From Acephala macrosclerotiorum (lineage: Eukaryota > Ascomycota > Leotiomycetes > Helotiales > Mollisiaceae): a DNA stretch of 64,000 bases. The stretch covers positions 122,736-186,735 of the forward strand of contig MU119293.1 of assembly GCA_014904845.1 (NCBI GenBank). Direction: 5' to 3'. The first letter of the stretch is position 1. Every line of letters begins with the position of its first letter. The notes below the pieces were generated by a model. The model saw only the letters and a program-made list of their open reading frames with translations, was not told the DNA's origin and ran no database searches. This document shows, piece after piece, positions 20,725-32,118 of the stretch. The translations under genes and the position numbers were made by a program.

Positions 20725-21228
20725 TACTCGTTTTGACCGGGTAACCGCCTAGTCTTACTAAACGCCCAACCAAAAAATATTAGAACTCTACCAAAACTCA
20801 ATGGAATTTGATGTAAGTAGAGTAGAATTGCTCGCGCAAGCAAGCGCTATTTTTTTAATATTAAATATATTGTTTCAAAAAGTACACCGTAGTTGCTAAA
20901 ATAAAAAAAGCGATTATTTTAAATATTTGTTTAATAATAAAAAATACGATTTTTACAATTTTAATAAATTAAATTTTTATTAAAACAATATAAATATAAT
21001 AAATATAATATTTATAAAATATTAATTATAAGCTATTTTTATAAAGTATATCGCTAAAAAATACTTTTAAATTTTAATTATAAACTTTTAATAATTATAT
21101 TTTAAAATAAATAAAATAAAAAATATAATATATAATCGTATTTAAATTTATAATAATAGTTATATATATAAGTAATTTTTTAGTTAGGCGTTTATTAAGA
21201 CTGGGCGATTACCCGGTCAAAACGAGTA
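20725..21228. mobile_element. MITE (non-autonomous DNA transposon), about 500 bp, TA target sites
   Basis: The left end TACTCGTTTTGACCGGGTAA and the right end TTACCCGGTCAAAACGAGTA are perfect inverted copies, and the inverted match continues for about 55 nt with five differences, four of them C/T transitions. The element is flanked by TA, the target duplication of Tc1/mariner-type transposases. The interior (about 20840-21170) is almost pure A+T with no open frame, the usual look of a RIP-mutated repeat. It must depend on a transposase encoded elsewhere. Confidence 0.85.
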
Positions 21229-24200
21229 TTAGAACCTACTGCGCAATCAGCGCGCCTCCAACGGCGGCTCTGCAGCTCATTTACTCGTTCCAAGATGATG
21301 ATAGTCGACTATCAAGACCTCCTTTCAACGATCCTCTCGAGTTGAGCACTATGCTTAGGCATAAAGACTGCATAGTGATCGACGAATTGGAAACCCAACG
21401 AAGAGAAGCTATGCTAACTAGTTACAGTACATTCTGCAACAAAGACAACGAACACCGATAGACCAGTCTGGAAAACCTTCTCAGAAAGCGTCCTAGAAAC
21501 AGCAATGCTACTACAATACAAGCCCGCTATAAACCTAGGGCGGAGGAACGGAGAAGCACAAACAGTCGACGTAGATCTGCGCGGGGAGCCGCCAGCTCGG
21601 AATCCCACCGTATCATTCGTCAATGGCAGATATCGAGGCGTGACACGAGTCAATCCCGACATGATCAACTGAAAAATGCACAAAGGCCTATCCTTCAGGT
21701 GCGGCGGCGCGGAGGGGAAAGACACTACTATCGTCCACCGCCGTGTTGAGCGGCCAATCGCCAACGAACCCATCGCTTCTTGTCCAAATCTGAAGCTGAC
21801 TTCCATCGTCGGGATCAATTAACACTATCGATTAAACACCGCTTTCTGGTCGTCGTAGCTGAGGCCACTCTACATTAGTCCAAATTATCCTCATCGGGAG
21901 GCCCTTACGAGGTAGCATCGCGAATACCTTGTAGTCTGCTGACTTCGCCATGGCAGCGCTCATGATACCGTTGTATTCTCGGAGCTCGTCAGAGGAGTGT
22001 GGCCAAAAAACTTCATCAGGCCCAAACTTGAATCCACCGAAAATGCGGCTACTGTGGACAAGATTGAGTGAGCTTGCGACCTCGGCAAATCTTCTGCCGA
22101 ACAATTGGCCATCGGCTGTCAGAGTCCTTCCACTTGACCAGAAGAGGAAATTAAGAATTCGCGCTCTCAGTCGTACAATACGCCACAGCTGCTACAAACA
22201 ATGTCTTGTAATTGTCGCTTGGATTCTGATACGCTTCGACCTGGGGCAATTCATGCGAGGGATACGGACTTTAAGGTCAAGTCCTATGTCAAGAGAATTG
22301 ATTGGTGAAGAAGGGGTAAATTGACAGAATTATGGGAAAAGGGGGATGGTTTTTCTTTACGTGTTTGTGTTAACTTCCCAAATCCATATCGCTTGCCGCC
22401 GACGTGCCATATAATCCCATCTTTGTTTTAAATTTCATAAATTTCTGCAATCAATCTCTTCTTATAAACCTATCTGCCTCTTTGACATACAACCTCAACT
22501 GTAAGTTTCTTTCCTTCTTAGCCATAACTTATGGCGCTACGATATGTAAACATAAAGCAGCTATTCTCAGCACAAGATATCAACTTCCCGAATCCCTCCT
22601 AGCCGTCAATTGCTTTTCACAATAGAAATAAAAGGGAGCAGACTTTGGCAGTAACGAGAACAGACCGTAACTAGAATCAGATAGCGTCCTCAAGTTCCCA
22701 GCCTCGGCTAGACATGCTCAAACTATGCAAGGCAGTTCGTATTGACCCGCCGCCGTTAGTGCCTTCTCTTGATCAAAACGTGGCCCAGATAATCCAGGTG
22801 AGGTTAGGATATTGAGAAAGGTTTAATCGAGTGAGGGTTAGTATGCTGTGAGTTGAATTCGATGCATCTCACGACGCAACTATTTCTCGCGATAAGTTCT
22901 CAGTAAAGTTGGGCCAGGTAAAATCTCATATTAATGTTTTTTTCTGTTTTACTGTTCGATGGTGATGCTGTCTAGGACCTTCAAGGAAAGAGGGACAGAC
23001 AGCGTCTCTTCGGGAGAAGCATTAGAATAGCTAGAGAATACCAAATGTCGTGAGATAAGAAAACGTTGGATGTAGGATAATGGTAACCGGCAGGATGTGA
23101 TCGTAAGCGTCAAAGAATTTGAAAAGGCAGAAGCTTTCTTGTTGAGGATAAGCTCCTTGTCGGGAGGGAAAACGATGACCGATTTTAGATGAAGGGAATT
23201 GAGATGGTCTCAGACACAGATAAAGAGGCTCTCCACATTCAATATTAACTCAAGGGCAGTTCAAAATGAAGCGATGGCATTTGGTGATTTGGTCTCCCAC
23301 CAAGCGACAATATCACAGGCCTTCCTTTGCGCTGTGGTGTGATGCGTGATTAATATCTCCACTCCCACAATAACCTGGGGTCGGGGCGGACTTATAGAGG
23401 TCCCTCGCATGTCAGAGACTCTTCCAATTCCTGAAAACAATCTTGATTGAAGGTAACGGTTTTTGAATCCTTCGAAGGCGTTGCGGTTTGCCTGTTTGCG
23501 TCCATTCCCAAAAATCCTGAAACTTTTTCCCATCGAGATTTCTTTCCTCTACTGCGAGAGAAAGATCTTCGAATCGGACTTATCGGACTTATTGGCATGT
23601 CGAACACAAACTGAAAGCCCTTTTGTGGTCCGGAGACCCGTGAGTCGACTCTAGGGCAATGGGGTATATTTACATTCTGATCCGTAGAGGTAGATCTATG
23701 AAACCTCGGGGCTATTGCTGAGGGTAGTCTGTCAAGCCCATGTTTGACCCCAAGTCTACTTTGAAGGATATGCAAATTCGGTGGCTCGTGATGGCGCGTC
23801 GTAACGGAAGATGGGGAGGTCATGAAGCTCCAGCGTGATGTGAGTAGTAGCTGTTTGTTCGTCAGCTGAGTGGAGCAACCTTGGAGAGCAAAGCATTTGC
23901 AGCATGGGGAATTGGCTCGTGGGCTGTGTTATATGTTGCTGGTCTCTGGAACGAGTGTTGTGAGCTCGGACCGTGGGGGGGCAGCAGCTTTTGTTGCCAG
24001 ATGCCGCTGAAATTTGACGAACAGTGAGCCAAGATGATTAGCGGCTTGAAATAGAGTCTGAATCCAGACGTTTTCAACACTTCTAAAGATGGAATTCTTG
24101 CAAGGGAAGCAGTTGCAATTGGAAGTAGGATATTGAAGATCGGGTGAGCTAGCCTAAAGTAGTCTAGCGTCAGTTCTCAAGTGAAGACGTCTCTGGGAGA

Positions 24201-25546
24201 GTTCTTTCCCTTCTCTCCATATGCAGCAAAGCCCAGTGCTTCCAATCATCTTTTTGCAAATGCATAATTTTCCTTGACCGTCTCCCTGGAAAGAATACAA
24301 TGTGAGGTTTGCATTCACTGAGTACAATCCAGCAAGTACCTAGCAATCTGTTGACAACAAGGTTTCCAGAACACGAATAGAGCCGACAGACGATCCAACA
24401 AGTATACTCCCTCCACCAACTAATCGAATATCGGACACTGCCTCTGCGGTTGTGAATCAGCTCTCAATTGGCCCCGAGTCTTCCCAGCATGCAACGAAAT
24501 TCGATAGCATATCGTGGTGAAGCTCGTGTGGAGATTTCAGTTCAGGGCCTGCTGCTTTGTCCAGATGGGGAACATACCGGACATCGTGGAATATTCAACT
24601 TCCGATCTCAACATACCCATCTAGGTCCAGCTTTTGATAATACCATGGTGCAAGTAGTACTGGATTTGCGGACCATCTCGATGAACGTTTCTTCGATAGG
24701 CCCTTGAGTAGAAGTGTCAAGTGAACTCTAGTTCTTTCACTAAGGAAAAAAAAAGTGTGATAATAGGAAACGAGGCTTACTTCCTGCATCTACTTGTTTT
24801 CGCTGCCAAAGGCATTTTCTCCATCGCTACTGCTTGTCATTGATATCACACCTGTTTGGCGGTACCATTTTCGTTTCCTCTTCTACGTTGGCAATCACCA
24901 ATCTCCTTAAAAGAACTTTAAATGCATCTCCTCCAAAATCCAATCTCAATTCCTTTCGATTCGCTTTGAAGCCTTGGCAGAGGCGCCAAGGGTCTATAAT
25001 TAAAACATCATGTTATCACAACAACCCACCAACTCATGAGCACTTTTTCATTCTGCCAGTACAATCTTTGTGGTCTCTGACAACGAGGGGAGACTTGCAG
25101 ATGTGCTCATTGTATGCCCACCGAGATGCGGAATGAGCTTGATTGGACATGCAGTGCCTGCTCCTTGATGAGCAAAAACAAGACAAAATTCGTCCCATCT
25201 TTGGTCCGTGACCGCCTTTCAATTTCGGAAAAACGTAGAGCCTTTCTCAACTGTCGTCATGCCAAGCATTCTTTGTGCACACGAAGCTCGCCTTAACGGC
25301 GCTATAAAATCCACCATCTATTTCCAGTGTTTCCTTGCTCTCGACAACCTCAACCCGGGCCGAGTTTGTTCAACCTGTCCTCATCTCGAGCAAGGTATTG
25401 GTTGTTTCTCACTTTCTACAAGGTCATACTAGGCTCGGGTTCAGTTAACATATACGCATGCGCACCTGCGCCAGATCACCTACGAAAATACGTTCCTCCT
25501 ACAATACCCACAAAAATACCTCAATTAATCGTCATCGCTATCGGCT
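21229..25546. other. Gene-poor region of about 4.3 kb
   Basis: No gene is well supported. On the minus strand, frames at 21414-21818 and 21832-22104 lack an ATG at their start; the second (SSRIFGGFKFGPDEVFWPHS...GLPMRIIWTNVEWPQLRR) looks protein-like and may be a relic of an unrecognised gene. Minus frames at 23261-23533 and 23392-23823 overlap each other and include a Ser/Arg-rich stretch; they may be one small unknown gene or chance. The rest, 24080-25290, shows nothing. Promoter signals for the 2EXR gene start near 25300. Confidence 0.45.
25303..25309 (+). promoter_or_regulatory. TATA box (TATAAAA) of the first 2EXR gene
   Basis: GCGCTATAAAATCC lies 238 nt upstream of the ATG at 25547. 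The second 2EXR copy has the same hexamer at a similar distance, which supports a real core promoter. Confidence 0.55.
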
Positions 25547-26410
25547 ATGCGCCTTCGCAACCGCGGAGTCGGCGTCGGGGAGACGTTTTATCCCTTTAGA
25601 AGACTGCCAATTGAGCTCCGACAGATGATCTGGCGATTGTCCCTCGAGCCTCGAGTGGTTGAAGTTCTGTGGGCTGAAGCTGATGGCCAGATTGCTTTGG
25701 CGCCCCAACTTGAGGATCTGGAACATGGCCATGCAGGACCTTTTTCCCTTATTACCGATGTTGTGTTCTTCTCACTTGCGAAGCTTCCGACCGCATTGAA
25801 GGTCAACCAGGATTCCCGTAGCGCGGTTCTCCCGTTGTACCCTTTGTGCTTCAAGTCCATTTCCTACGGCGCCTACGTTCGATTCAATTTCAGCTTAGAC
25901 ACACTTTACGTTGATCAAGGCCTGGGTCGATTCGCCGTTCCTCTGTTGATCAATCACAAGTTCATGGAGGCTCCCAGACTACAGAAAATCGCTGTCAGCG
26001 AGAAGATCTATCACAGCAAATTCCCCATGCTCTCGGATATTAACTGGGATAGCTTGATCGAAACCCTTAGCAGCATTGCTTCGCTCAAACACACCGAGGT
26101 CGTTGTCAATGTAACATCGATACTCGCAAGTCCGCAATTGCCCCACAGCTCAGAATTGGCGATTGTCAAGCAGCAAATTTCAGACGAGTTTGGCTCCGAC
26201 TACCACAACAAAGGCGTTGAACTCTATGAGAATTACCCGCAAGAACTTGCAGACCGCCTCGGATACACGGACGACCAGACAGTTTTGTACACCGAGCTTG
26301 AGAAGGATTGGGTTAAGGAGAATGCGAAGCTTGTTTGGGGCTGGCGCAACATCAACTATACGGATTTAAAAGGCAACAACCGGGTTCCTATAAATCCTCC
26401 CGACGAATAA
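25547..26410 (+). CDS. 2EXR-domain family protein (copy 1), 287 aa
   Basis: A single-exon frame starts at ATG 25547 with MRLRNRGVGVGETFYPF, then the 2EXR-type signature RRLPIELRQMIWRLSLEPRV (about residues 18-37), VNQDSRSAVLPLYPLCF (about 86-102) and RFNFSLDTLYVD (about 112-123). The C-terminus is charged and ends KLVWGWRNINYTD. The 2EXR family is large in filamentous fungi and resembles F-box proteins at its N-terminus (LPxEIRxxIW), but its role is unknown. The copy at 27284 is a clear paralogue in the same orientation. No signal peptide or membrane segment. The gene is intact. Confidence 0.88.
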   Translation: MRLRNRGVGVGETFYPFRRLPIELRQMIWRLSLEPRVVEVLWAEADGQIALAPQLEDLEHGHAGPFSLITDVVFFSLAKLPTALKVNQDSRSAVLPLYPLCFKSISYGAYVRFNFSLDTLYVDQGLGRFAVPLLINHKFMEAPRLQKIAVSEKIYHSKFPMLSDINWDSLIETLSSIASLKHTEVVVNVTSILASPQLPHSSELAIVKQQISDEFGSDYHNKGVELYENYPQELADRLGYTDDQTVLYTELEKDWVKENAKLVWGWRNINYTDLKGNNRVPINPPDE

Positions 26411-27283
26411 AGGTGGTACAAATACGGAACATACTATGATTATGATGACAACTTATGGACACTAAATACAGGTGGCAAATTATGGATGATACATACAAAC
26501 TGATAACGCTGGTATTTTATGGATTATGGATTGGTATTGACAGAGTTGGGAAAGAGGACCTTCACCGACTCTGTCCGTTAGTTGGCGATATGGAGTGATG
26601 ACCTATCGTCTGGTTTGGCATATTACAGACACACTATTGGGCAATTGGACATATTGGAAAGATGGATTGGAGACTTTGATTGGAGATTTAGATTCGATGG
26701 TCATGATTTTGGCTTCTTCGGAAATTTCTCCGCATGGTCGCGAGCTCCTTCTTGCTTAACGTTTACTGCAATGGATTTCTCAAATGCATACATGTTCCTT
26801 CAGTGATGATTCCTCTTCGCCGACGACGTTCACGAGTAAAGTGATGACACGATGGCTTGTCTCATTTCAACATCAACACGCCGTGAAGTATGCTCCCTTA
26901 ATCATTGCCCGTGACTTTTAGTCTTTTTACATCTAAAGGTGATACAATCAAGTAGCAATATGAAATTGAGTAACGTCTCATACAAATTTGAGCACGTGTC
27001 GCGCGTCTCATTTCGATAGCTGTCTGTATAAAACCTTAGCGACCTCCATCTCATCCACTGTCAACAACGCCGCAAAGAATCGAGTTTGCGGACTCGTCCT
27101 CTTTTAAGCAAAGTATGAATCCTCAAATTCGCCTTTGGCAATCATAATCTGTACTAACCTCATCTCCAGATACCCTCGACAACACGCGCTTGCGCATCTG
27201 GCTTTGATCTGATCGATTCAACCGCTCAACTTCGCATCACAACACTACGGCAAGACGACCTGCTCTTCTCTTCGTAACAAAAA
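26411..27283. other. Spacer between tandem 2EXR paralogues
   Basis: This holds the 3' UTR of copy 1 and the promoter/leader of copy 2. The segment near 26715-26740 (GAAATTTCTCCGCATGGTCGCGAG) resembles a segment downstream of copy 2 near 28264-28290, consistent with a duplication that included 3' flanking DNA. A likely 5'-UTR intron of copy 2 lies at 27113-27169 (GTATGA, TACTAAC, CCAG). Confidence 0.55.
27027..27033 (+). promoter_or_regulatory. TATA box (TATAAAA) of the second 2EXR gene
   Basis: CTGTATAAAACC lies 251 nt before the ATG at 27284, similar to the distance in the tandem paralogue. A 57-nt leader intron with a perfect TACTAAC branch point follows at 27113-27169. Confidence 0.6.
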
Positions 27284-28105
27284 ATGCGCCTTCGAAATCG
27301 TGGGATCGGTATTGGCGAAACCTTCTACCCTTTCAAGCGCTTGCCAATCGAGATCCGGCAATTGATCTGGCGCTTCACCCTCAAGGCTCGCGTCGTCGAG
27401 GTATTATGGGCTACGCTCGAGGGGGAGAAGGCTACCTTACCAGAACTTCGGTTCATGTTAGGATTGGAAGGACCTCTTCCCTCGGCCGACGAAATCGTGT
27501 TCATGTCCCTATCGAAGATTCCAACAGCCTTGCAAGTCAGCAAGGATTCACGTAACGCCGTCCTTCCTTTCTATCCTCTGTGTTTCTCAGCAAGTACTCA
27601 CGGTCCTCGCATTCGATTCAACCTCTCCCTCGATACGCTGTATGTTGATAATATGATAACGCAATACGGTCTCGATCTCTTCAAGAACTTCAACGCTACC
27701 GAACTTTCGAAGCTCGAGAAATTGGCTGTAATGGAGATGTACGGCCACGACGGGCAAGGGTTTGCAGTTTGGGACGCGAACTGGGCCGCTCTTGGCATCG
27801 AAATCAATCGACTTGTTGGAATCAAGGAGCTTTTCCACGTAGTCAACGCCTCTATGGTCTTCCTATACACCCCAACTATTCCTGGAGGCCCAGATCCTCT
27901 TGAAAGAACTCTCTATAAAAAGTTTGGCTGCATCAGATATCGCGAGAGGGGTGTGGAGTTCTACGAGGAGTACCCCAAGGAAGTGGCTCGACTCATCAAC
28001 TATCCGGAGGATAAATTGGGTCTGTACACGGAGCATAAAGTGCAATGGGCCAAGAAGCCAAAGCTCATTTGGGGCTGGCGAAGCTTCGCGTATGCCGATC
28101 AGTAA
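27284..28105 (+). CDS. 2EXR-domain family protein (copy 2), 273 aa
   Basis: A single coding exon starts MRLRNRGIGIGETFYPF, nearly identical to copy 1, followed by KRLPIEIRQLIWRFTLKARV, SKDSRNAVLPFYPLCF and RFNLSLDTLYVD. The C-terminus again ends in a Trp-rich LIWGWRSFAYAD. The middle of the protein (about residues 125-215) has diverged far more than the two ends. The start codon context is AAAAATG. Upstream lie a TATA box and a 57-nt leader intron. The gene ends 200 bp left of a large RIP-affected transposon. Function unknown, as for the family. Confidence 0.88.
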   Translation: MRLRNRGIGIGETFYPFKRLPIEIRQLIWRFTLKARVVEVLWATLEGEKATLPELRFMLGLEGPLPSADEIVFMSLSKIPTALQVSKDSRNAVLPFYPLCFSASTHGPRIRFNLSLDTLYVDNMITQYGLDLFKNFNATELSKLEKLAVMEMYGHDGQGFAVWDANWAALGIEINRLVGIKELFHVVNASMVFLYTPTIPGGPDPLERTLYKKFGCIRYRERGVEFYEEYPKEVARLINYPEDKLGLYTEHKVQWAKKPKLIWGWRSFAYADQ

Positions 28106-28316
28106 ATTATCGCGTCCTGATTTGTCCCAGACTCTCTGATACGTTCTTCAGGGTAGATTTGGGCATTGCTTGGCTCGGTATCTCGCAAGATAAATCAGGG
28201 CTCTAGGCATGGAGTAAAACCGGAGGACATGGCTTTGAAGACGAAAAGAAGAACGTTACTTTTTGAGAATTTTCTGCATGGTCACGAAACCGACCTGTTT
28301 TAGCGCCTACAGCCGC

Positions 28317-28356
28317 ACCAATAACTAGCTTGAAAACACCAAAATTTAACCGAGAC
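28317..28356 (+). repeat. Left terminal inverted repeat of the 3.6-kb element
   Basis: Forty bases, ACCAATAACTAGCTTGAAAA onward to ACCGAGAC, match the reverse complement of 31856-31895 without a mismatch. Confidence 0.92.
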
Positions 28357-31300
28357 CACTTTTTAGTGATCGCACAAGTGCTTCCACCCACTTAGTAATA
28401 TCCTATCCATTTATAACTCCACAACCACTACTCAGATTGGCTTATAATTAAGGATTTGAAGAGTTGGCTATGCCTGGGGAATGTCATTCGAGGCGCTTGG
28501 CGAAAGAGAAGCCGGCAGATGAGCAATTGCCCCCGAGAGCGCGCAAAGAGAACACTCGGATATTGGCAGCATTCTCCAAAAACCAATCTCCAATTCAAAA
28601 GACTTCGAAGCGCAAGAGACGAAATACACACGAAAATATAGATAATAATACTCCTAGAACACTTTCAAAAGCTCTCCAAAAATCTAACAAAAACTCTAAT
28701 CACAGCAATACATCGACTTCCTCTACCAACCACTACAATAATAATCTACTCGCACGAAAATCGAAATCTCAAATTCAATAAACAATTTTATTCAACTCGA
28801 ACAATAAACAAAATTTCTTTTATTACGTTTTTCTTAAAATAACTCTAATTATCAATACTATCAAAAAAACTGTTATTCTCTATTCTTTTAATATTAACGA
28901 TTACGACTTTATAAAACTCGAAAAACTTCAAATTATTATTAGTAAAAAATTCGTCGACGAATAAACAAACAATAAAAATTTGCAAAATAAAGATAAATTT
29001 ATTTTTCGATAATTGATTATAGTAATTAAATTATTAAAAAGTAATAACTTCTCTATTATTGTAAGAGATGACTCGCAATTACTAAATGTCTTATCGTACT
29101 TTCAATAGGTATAGTATACTAGAAACAAGAAGAACTTGGTCAATCTCTCAATCGATATTCACTACAAAGTCTACAATCGAGCGTCTATTTTTCCAACTTT
29201 GGACTTGAAGTCATCAAAAAAGAAAAAAGCAGAGAAAGCTCAAAACACCGTTCGATCGATCCCACTTTATGAGATCTTTTCGAATACTACTACTTTTAGC
29301 GACAACGAGAAAAAGGATATCGACGAATTGGTCTTTCAAAGGAAATACAAGAAATTACGCGATTTTACAATTACTCGACAATTAACAATCAAAAGAGTAA
29401 TAAATTCGATAAATAATAAAAAAATAAATTTTTAAAAGATTATATTCAAAACCTATTAATATATCGAAAAACAGTATAAAAACTGTAAATAATATTACTA
29501 CGTTTTACGTAGTATAAAGTTTTATTATCGAGTTACTTTTTTAGAGCAAAACGAATAAATAGAATATATAATAACTGGACTTAAAAACGTGATTGTAAAT
29601 GTGCTTTTTAAAGAAATATTTATTAAATACTACGACGATTACAATCAACAATTTGTTAAGCGCTAAAGCACGAAAAAAGATACACTAATTGCGAGAGAAT
29701 TAATCTCTAAAATCGAAAAAAGAAAACCTGTTATTATTCAGAATATTATACTTTCTAATTCGATTTTTTTTTCAGTATTTACTCTCTAATATCAAAAGTA
29801 TCTCGATATTCAATATTAATCTGAACTCTTTTACTCTCAATATATACAATCTCGTCGTCGACTTTCTCCTTTTGCACGCCGCGAAACTCTTTTTTTATTT
29901 TCGTCTTCGATTCAAATTACTTCTATTGAGAAAAACGTAATAAATCAATTCAAAAAGTATATATTGGATAGTAAAATTGTTTCGGGCCGTATCCATAGTA
30001 TTAAGAATATTATTACTATTATTGATTGAAAATTTATTAAGATCGAACAATTCAAATCAAATAATATTATTAAATAATTGATTTCTCTAAGTACCCCTAC
30101 TAGAATAATTCACTTGATTCGAAAGAAAGTTTCCAATTTCAAAGTAAACTATAAAAAGGTACAAATCGCTGCTCAAGGAGTTTTAGTTTTTAAAAATTCT
30201 CGAGAATAAATTAATTCTTCAAAATTACATCGACAAATAAAAAAGAAAAGTAGTAAAGTATATAGTGTAAAATATAGTCTTAGTTTTAAAGAGTATAATA
30301 ATTACTTTGATAAGTATTAATATATTCTTATCTCTTTCCTTTGTTTTTATTTGTAGTTAATTTGAAATATAATAATAATAAAATATCGATTTATTTTTTA
30401 TATTTAAAGTTTATAGGAAATAAAATGATTTAACTTGAAAATACTAAAAAAAAACTTGAAAATAAACAATAAAAAAAAAATATCAACTTTTTATATATAT
30501 TTTTAAATATCGTTTTAATATTCAAGTAAAATATATTATATTATATTTGTAAATAAAATATATAAGAAAATAATATTTAATTATTTAAATTATATTATAT
30601 ATATATAATTATAATACGAGAAATGAATATTTAAAATACTAAATATAAAATCTATATAATCTTGTTTTTCGAACTATAATTTTTAATAGTAACTCTTTTT
30701 TATTTTAATAACACATTTTGAATCCCAGTATTCTTGAAATATCTTTTAATTCTACGCCGAGTAACTTTTTCTACCTCTACTTTTTTAACAGTCTATTCCA
30801 AAAACGATTAGTATAATCTATAATTTCTCTTTTCTCTTCTATAATAACGCTGTATATATACTTTGAGATCCCCAAAATTTTCCTTAATAAAGTTGAAATT
30901 AAAAGAGTATAATAATAAAAAGCGAAAATAGACTCCTTTTCTCTGACATATTCTTTTAATATTGTCAATATTCAAATAATAAATTGAAATATTATCGAGA
31001 ATAATAACAAATCTCGAAGTAAAATAAGCGTTGCAAATAGAAAATAACTCGTCAATAATAAAATCCTCGAATAAGTCTTTTGTACTAGTGCCTTCGAATG
31101 TCTTAGAGATTATATAGCCATCAAAATTATATCTCGCTACAATGAAAACTCTTTTCCTATCCCGTAGTTAGCGTTGAACAATAGTTCGAACTCCATTTTC
31201 AGACTATCCGTATTAGCGATTACCAGTCTTATTATCGCTTTTTAATTTATCTATATATACAATTTGATCTACTGTAAAGTATTAAAAATTGTCTTACTAG

Positions 31301-31855
31301 TATATTTTCAATTTTTGATTCTTTTAAACAGTTTCTACTTTAAATTTTTTTCGTGTAATTTTTATTCGTTTAAATATATGCGAGATTGTTTATTGTACTA
31401 TATTAACGTCGAATATATCGAGTAAAAAAACTTTAATCTCGTTCTAATAAAACTATAGCTTTTCTTCCAATAATAACTTTATGATCTATTTCATTTTCCA
31501 AGTAATTACTCTTCGAGAACTTTTTATACGTTTTTTCGGTAATAGACCAACCAAAACACGTTTTTTATAGTTGTAAATCGTTACAAGATTGCAATTATAA
31601 TTAAATGCAAATTGATAACAATAATCGGTAGTAATGCGTGTATTCGATTCGAAAAATAAAACTTCGATGGCAATAACGACGCTTAAATGCAATCGAGGGA
31701 CTATTTTATATATTTGACCTTTTTTTCATTAATAGATAATATTTTCCTCTTTATTTTAAACTACTCACCTATTTGATTGAGTGTGTGGTTGTAAAGTTAT
31801 TCGCGCCGGCGCTGGTAGGTAAAACTCGCGGTTGGGGCTCGAGACATAAAAACGC

Positions 31856-31895
31856 GTCTCGGTTAAATTTTGGTGTTTTCAAGCTAGTTATTGGT
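31856..31895 (-). repeat. Right terminal inverted repeat of the 3.6-kb element
   Basis: This is the exact reverse complement of 28317-28356, running GTCTCGGTTAAATTTTGGTG onward to TAGTTATTGGT, followed by AGGACTGTA. Confidence 0.92.
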
Positions 31896-32118
31896 AGGAC
31901 TGTACTGCAAAGGATTTTCCTCAACTGAACATTGCTTCCTTGCCCTTTAACGTAACATCTGTAAGTGAAGTAATGACGTCTTCTTCAACTTCGGAAATGA
32001 GAACCGACACCAATCAGAACATCCCTCAGCTTTCAATACCACCTCATCCCGTCTCGCTGTAGGCATCAGCCTCAATATCAAATGTGCGCGCTCTCGAAGA
32101 CACGCCCAGCACATTTTT

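Larger units (their letters stand above)
28308..31904. mobile_element. RIP-degraded Tc1/mariner-type DNA transposon, about 3.6 kb
   Basis: Both ends carry TA and a terminal inverted repeat: 28317-28356 (starting ACCAATAACTAGCTTG) is the exact reverse complement of 31856-31895 over 40 nt, and the outermost bases (TACAG...ACC) also match with a few transitions. Inner copies of GTGGTTGTRRAGTTAT extend the similarity beyond 100 nt. From about 28600 to 31780 the DNA is strongly A+T-rich, with only fragmentary frames (29136-29435 plus, 30777-30968 and 31486-31692 minus). The Lys-rich fragments may be transposase remnants but show no catalytic triad I can name. The TA sites and the CAG end fit the Tc1/mariner superfamily. 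Confidence 0.85.
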
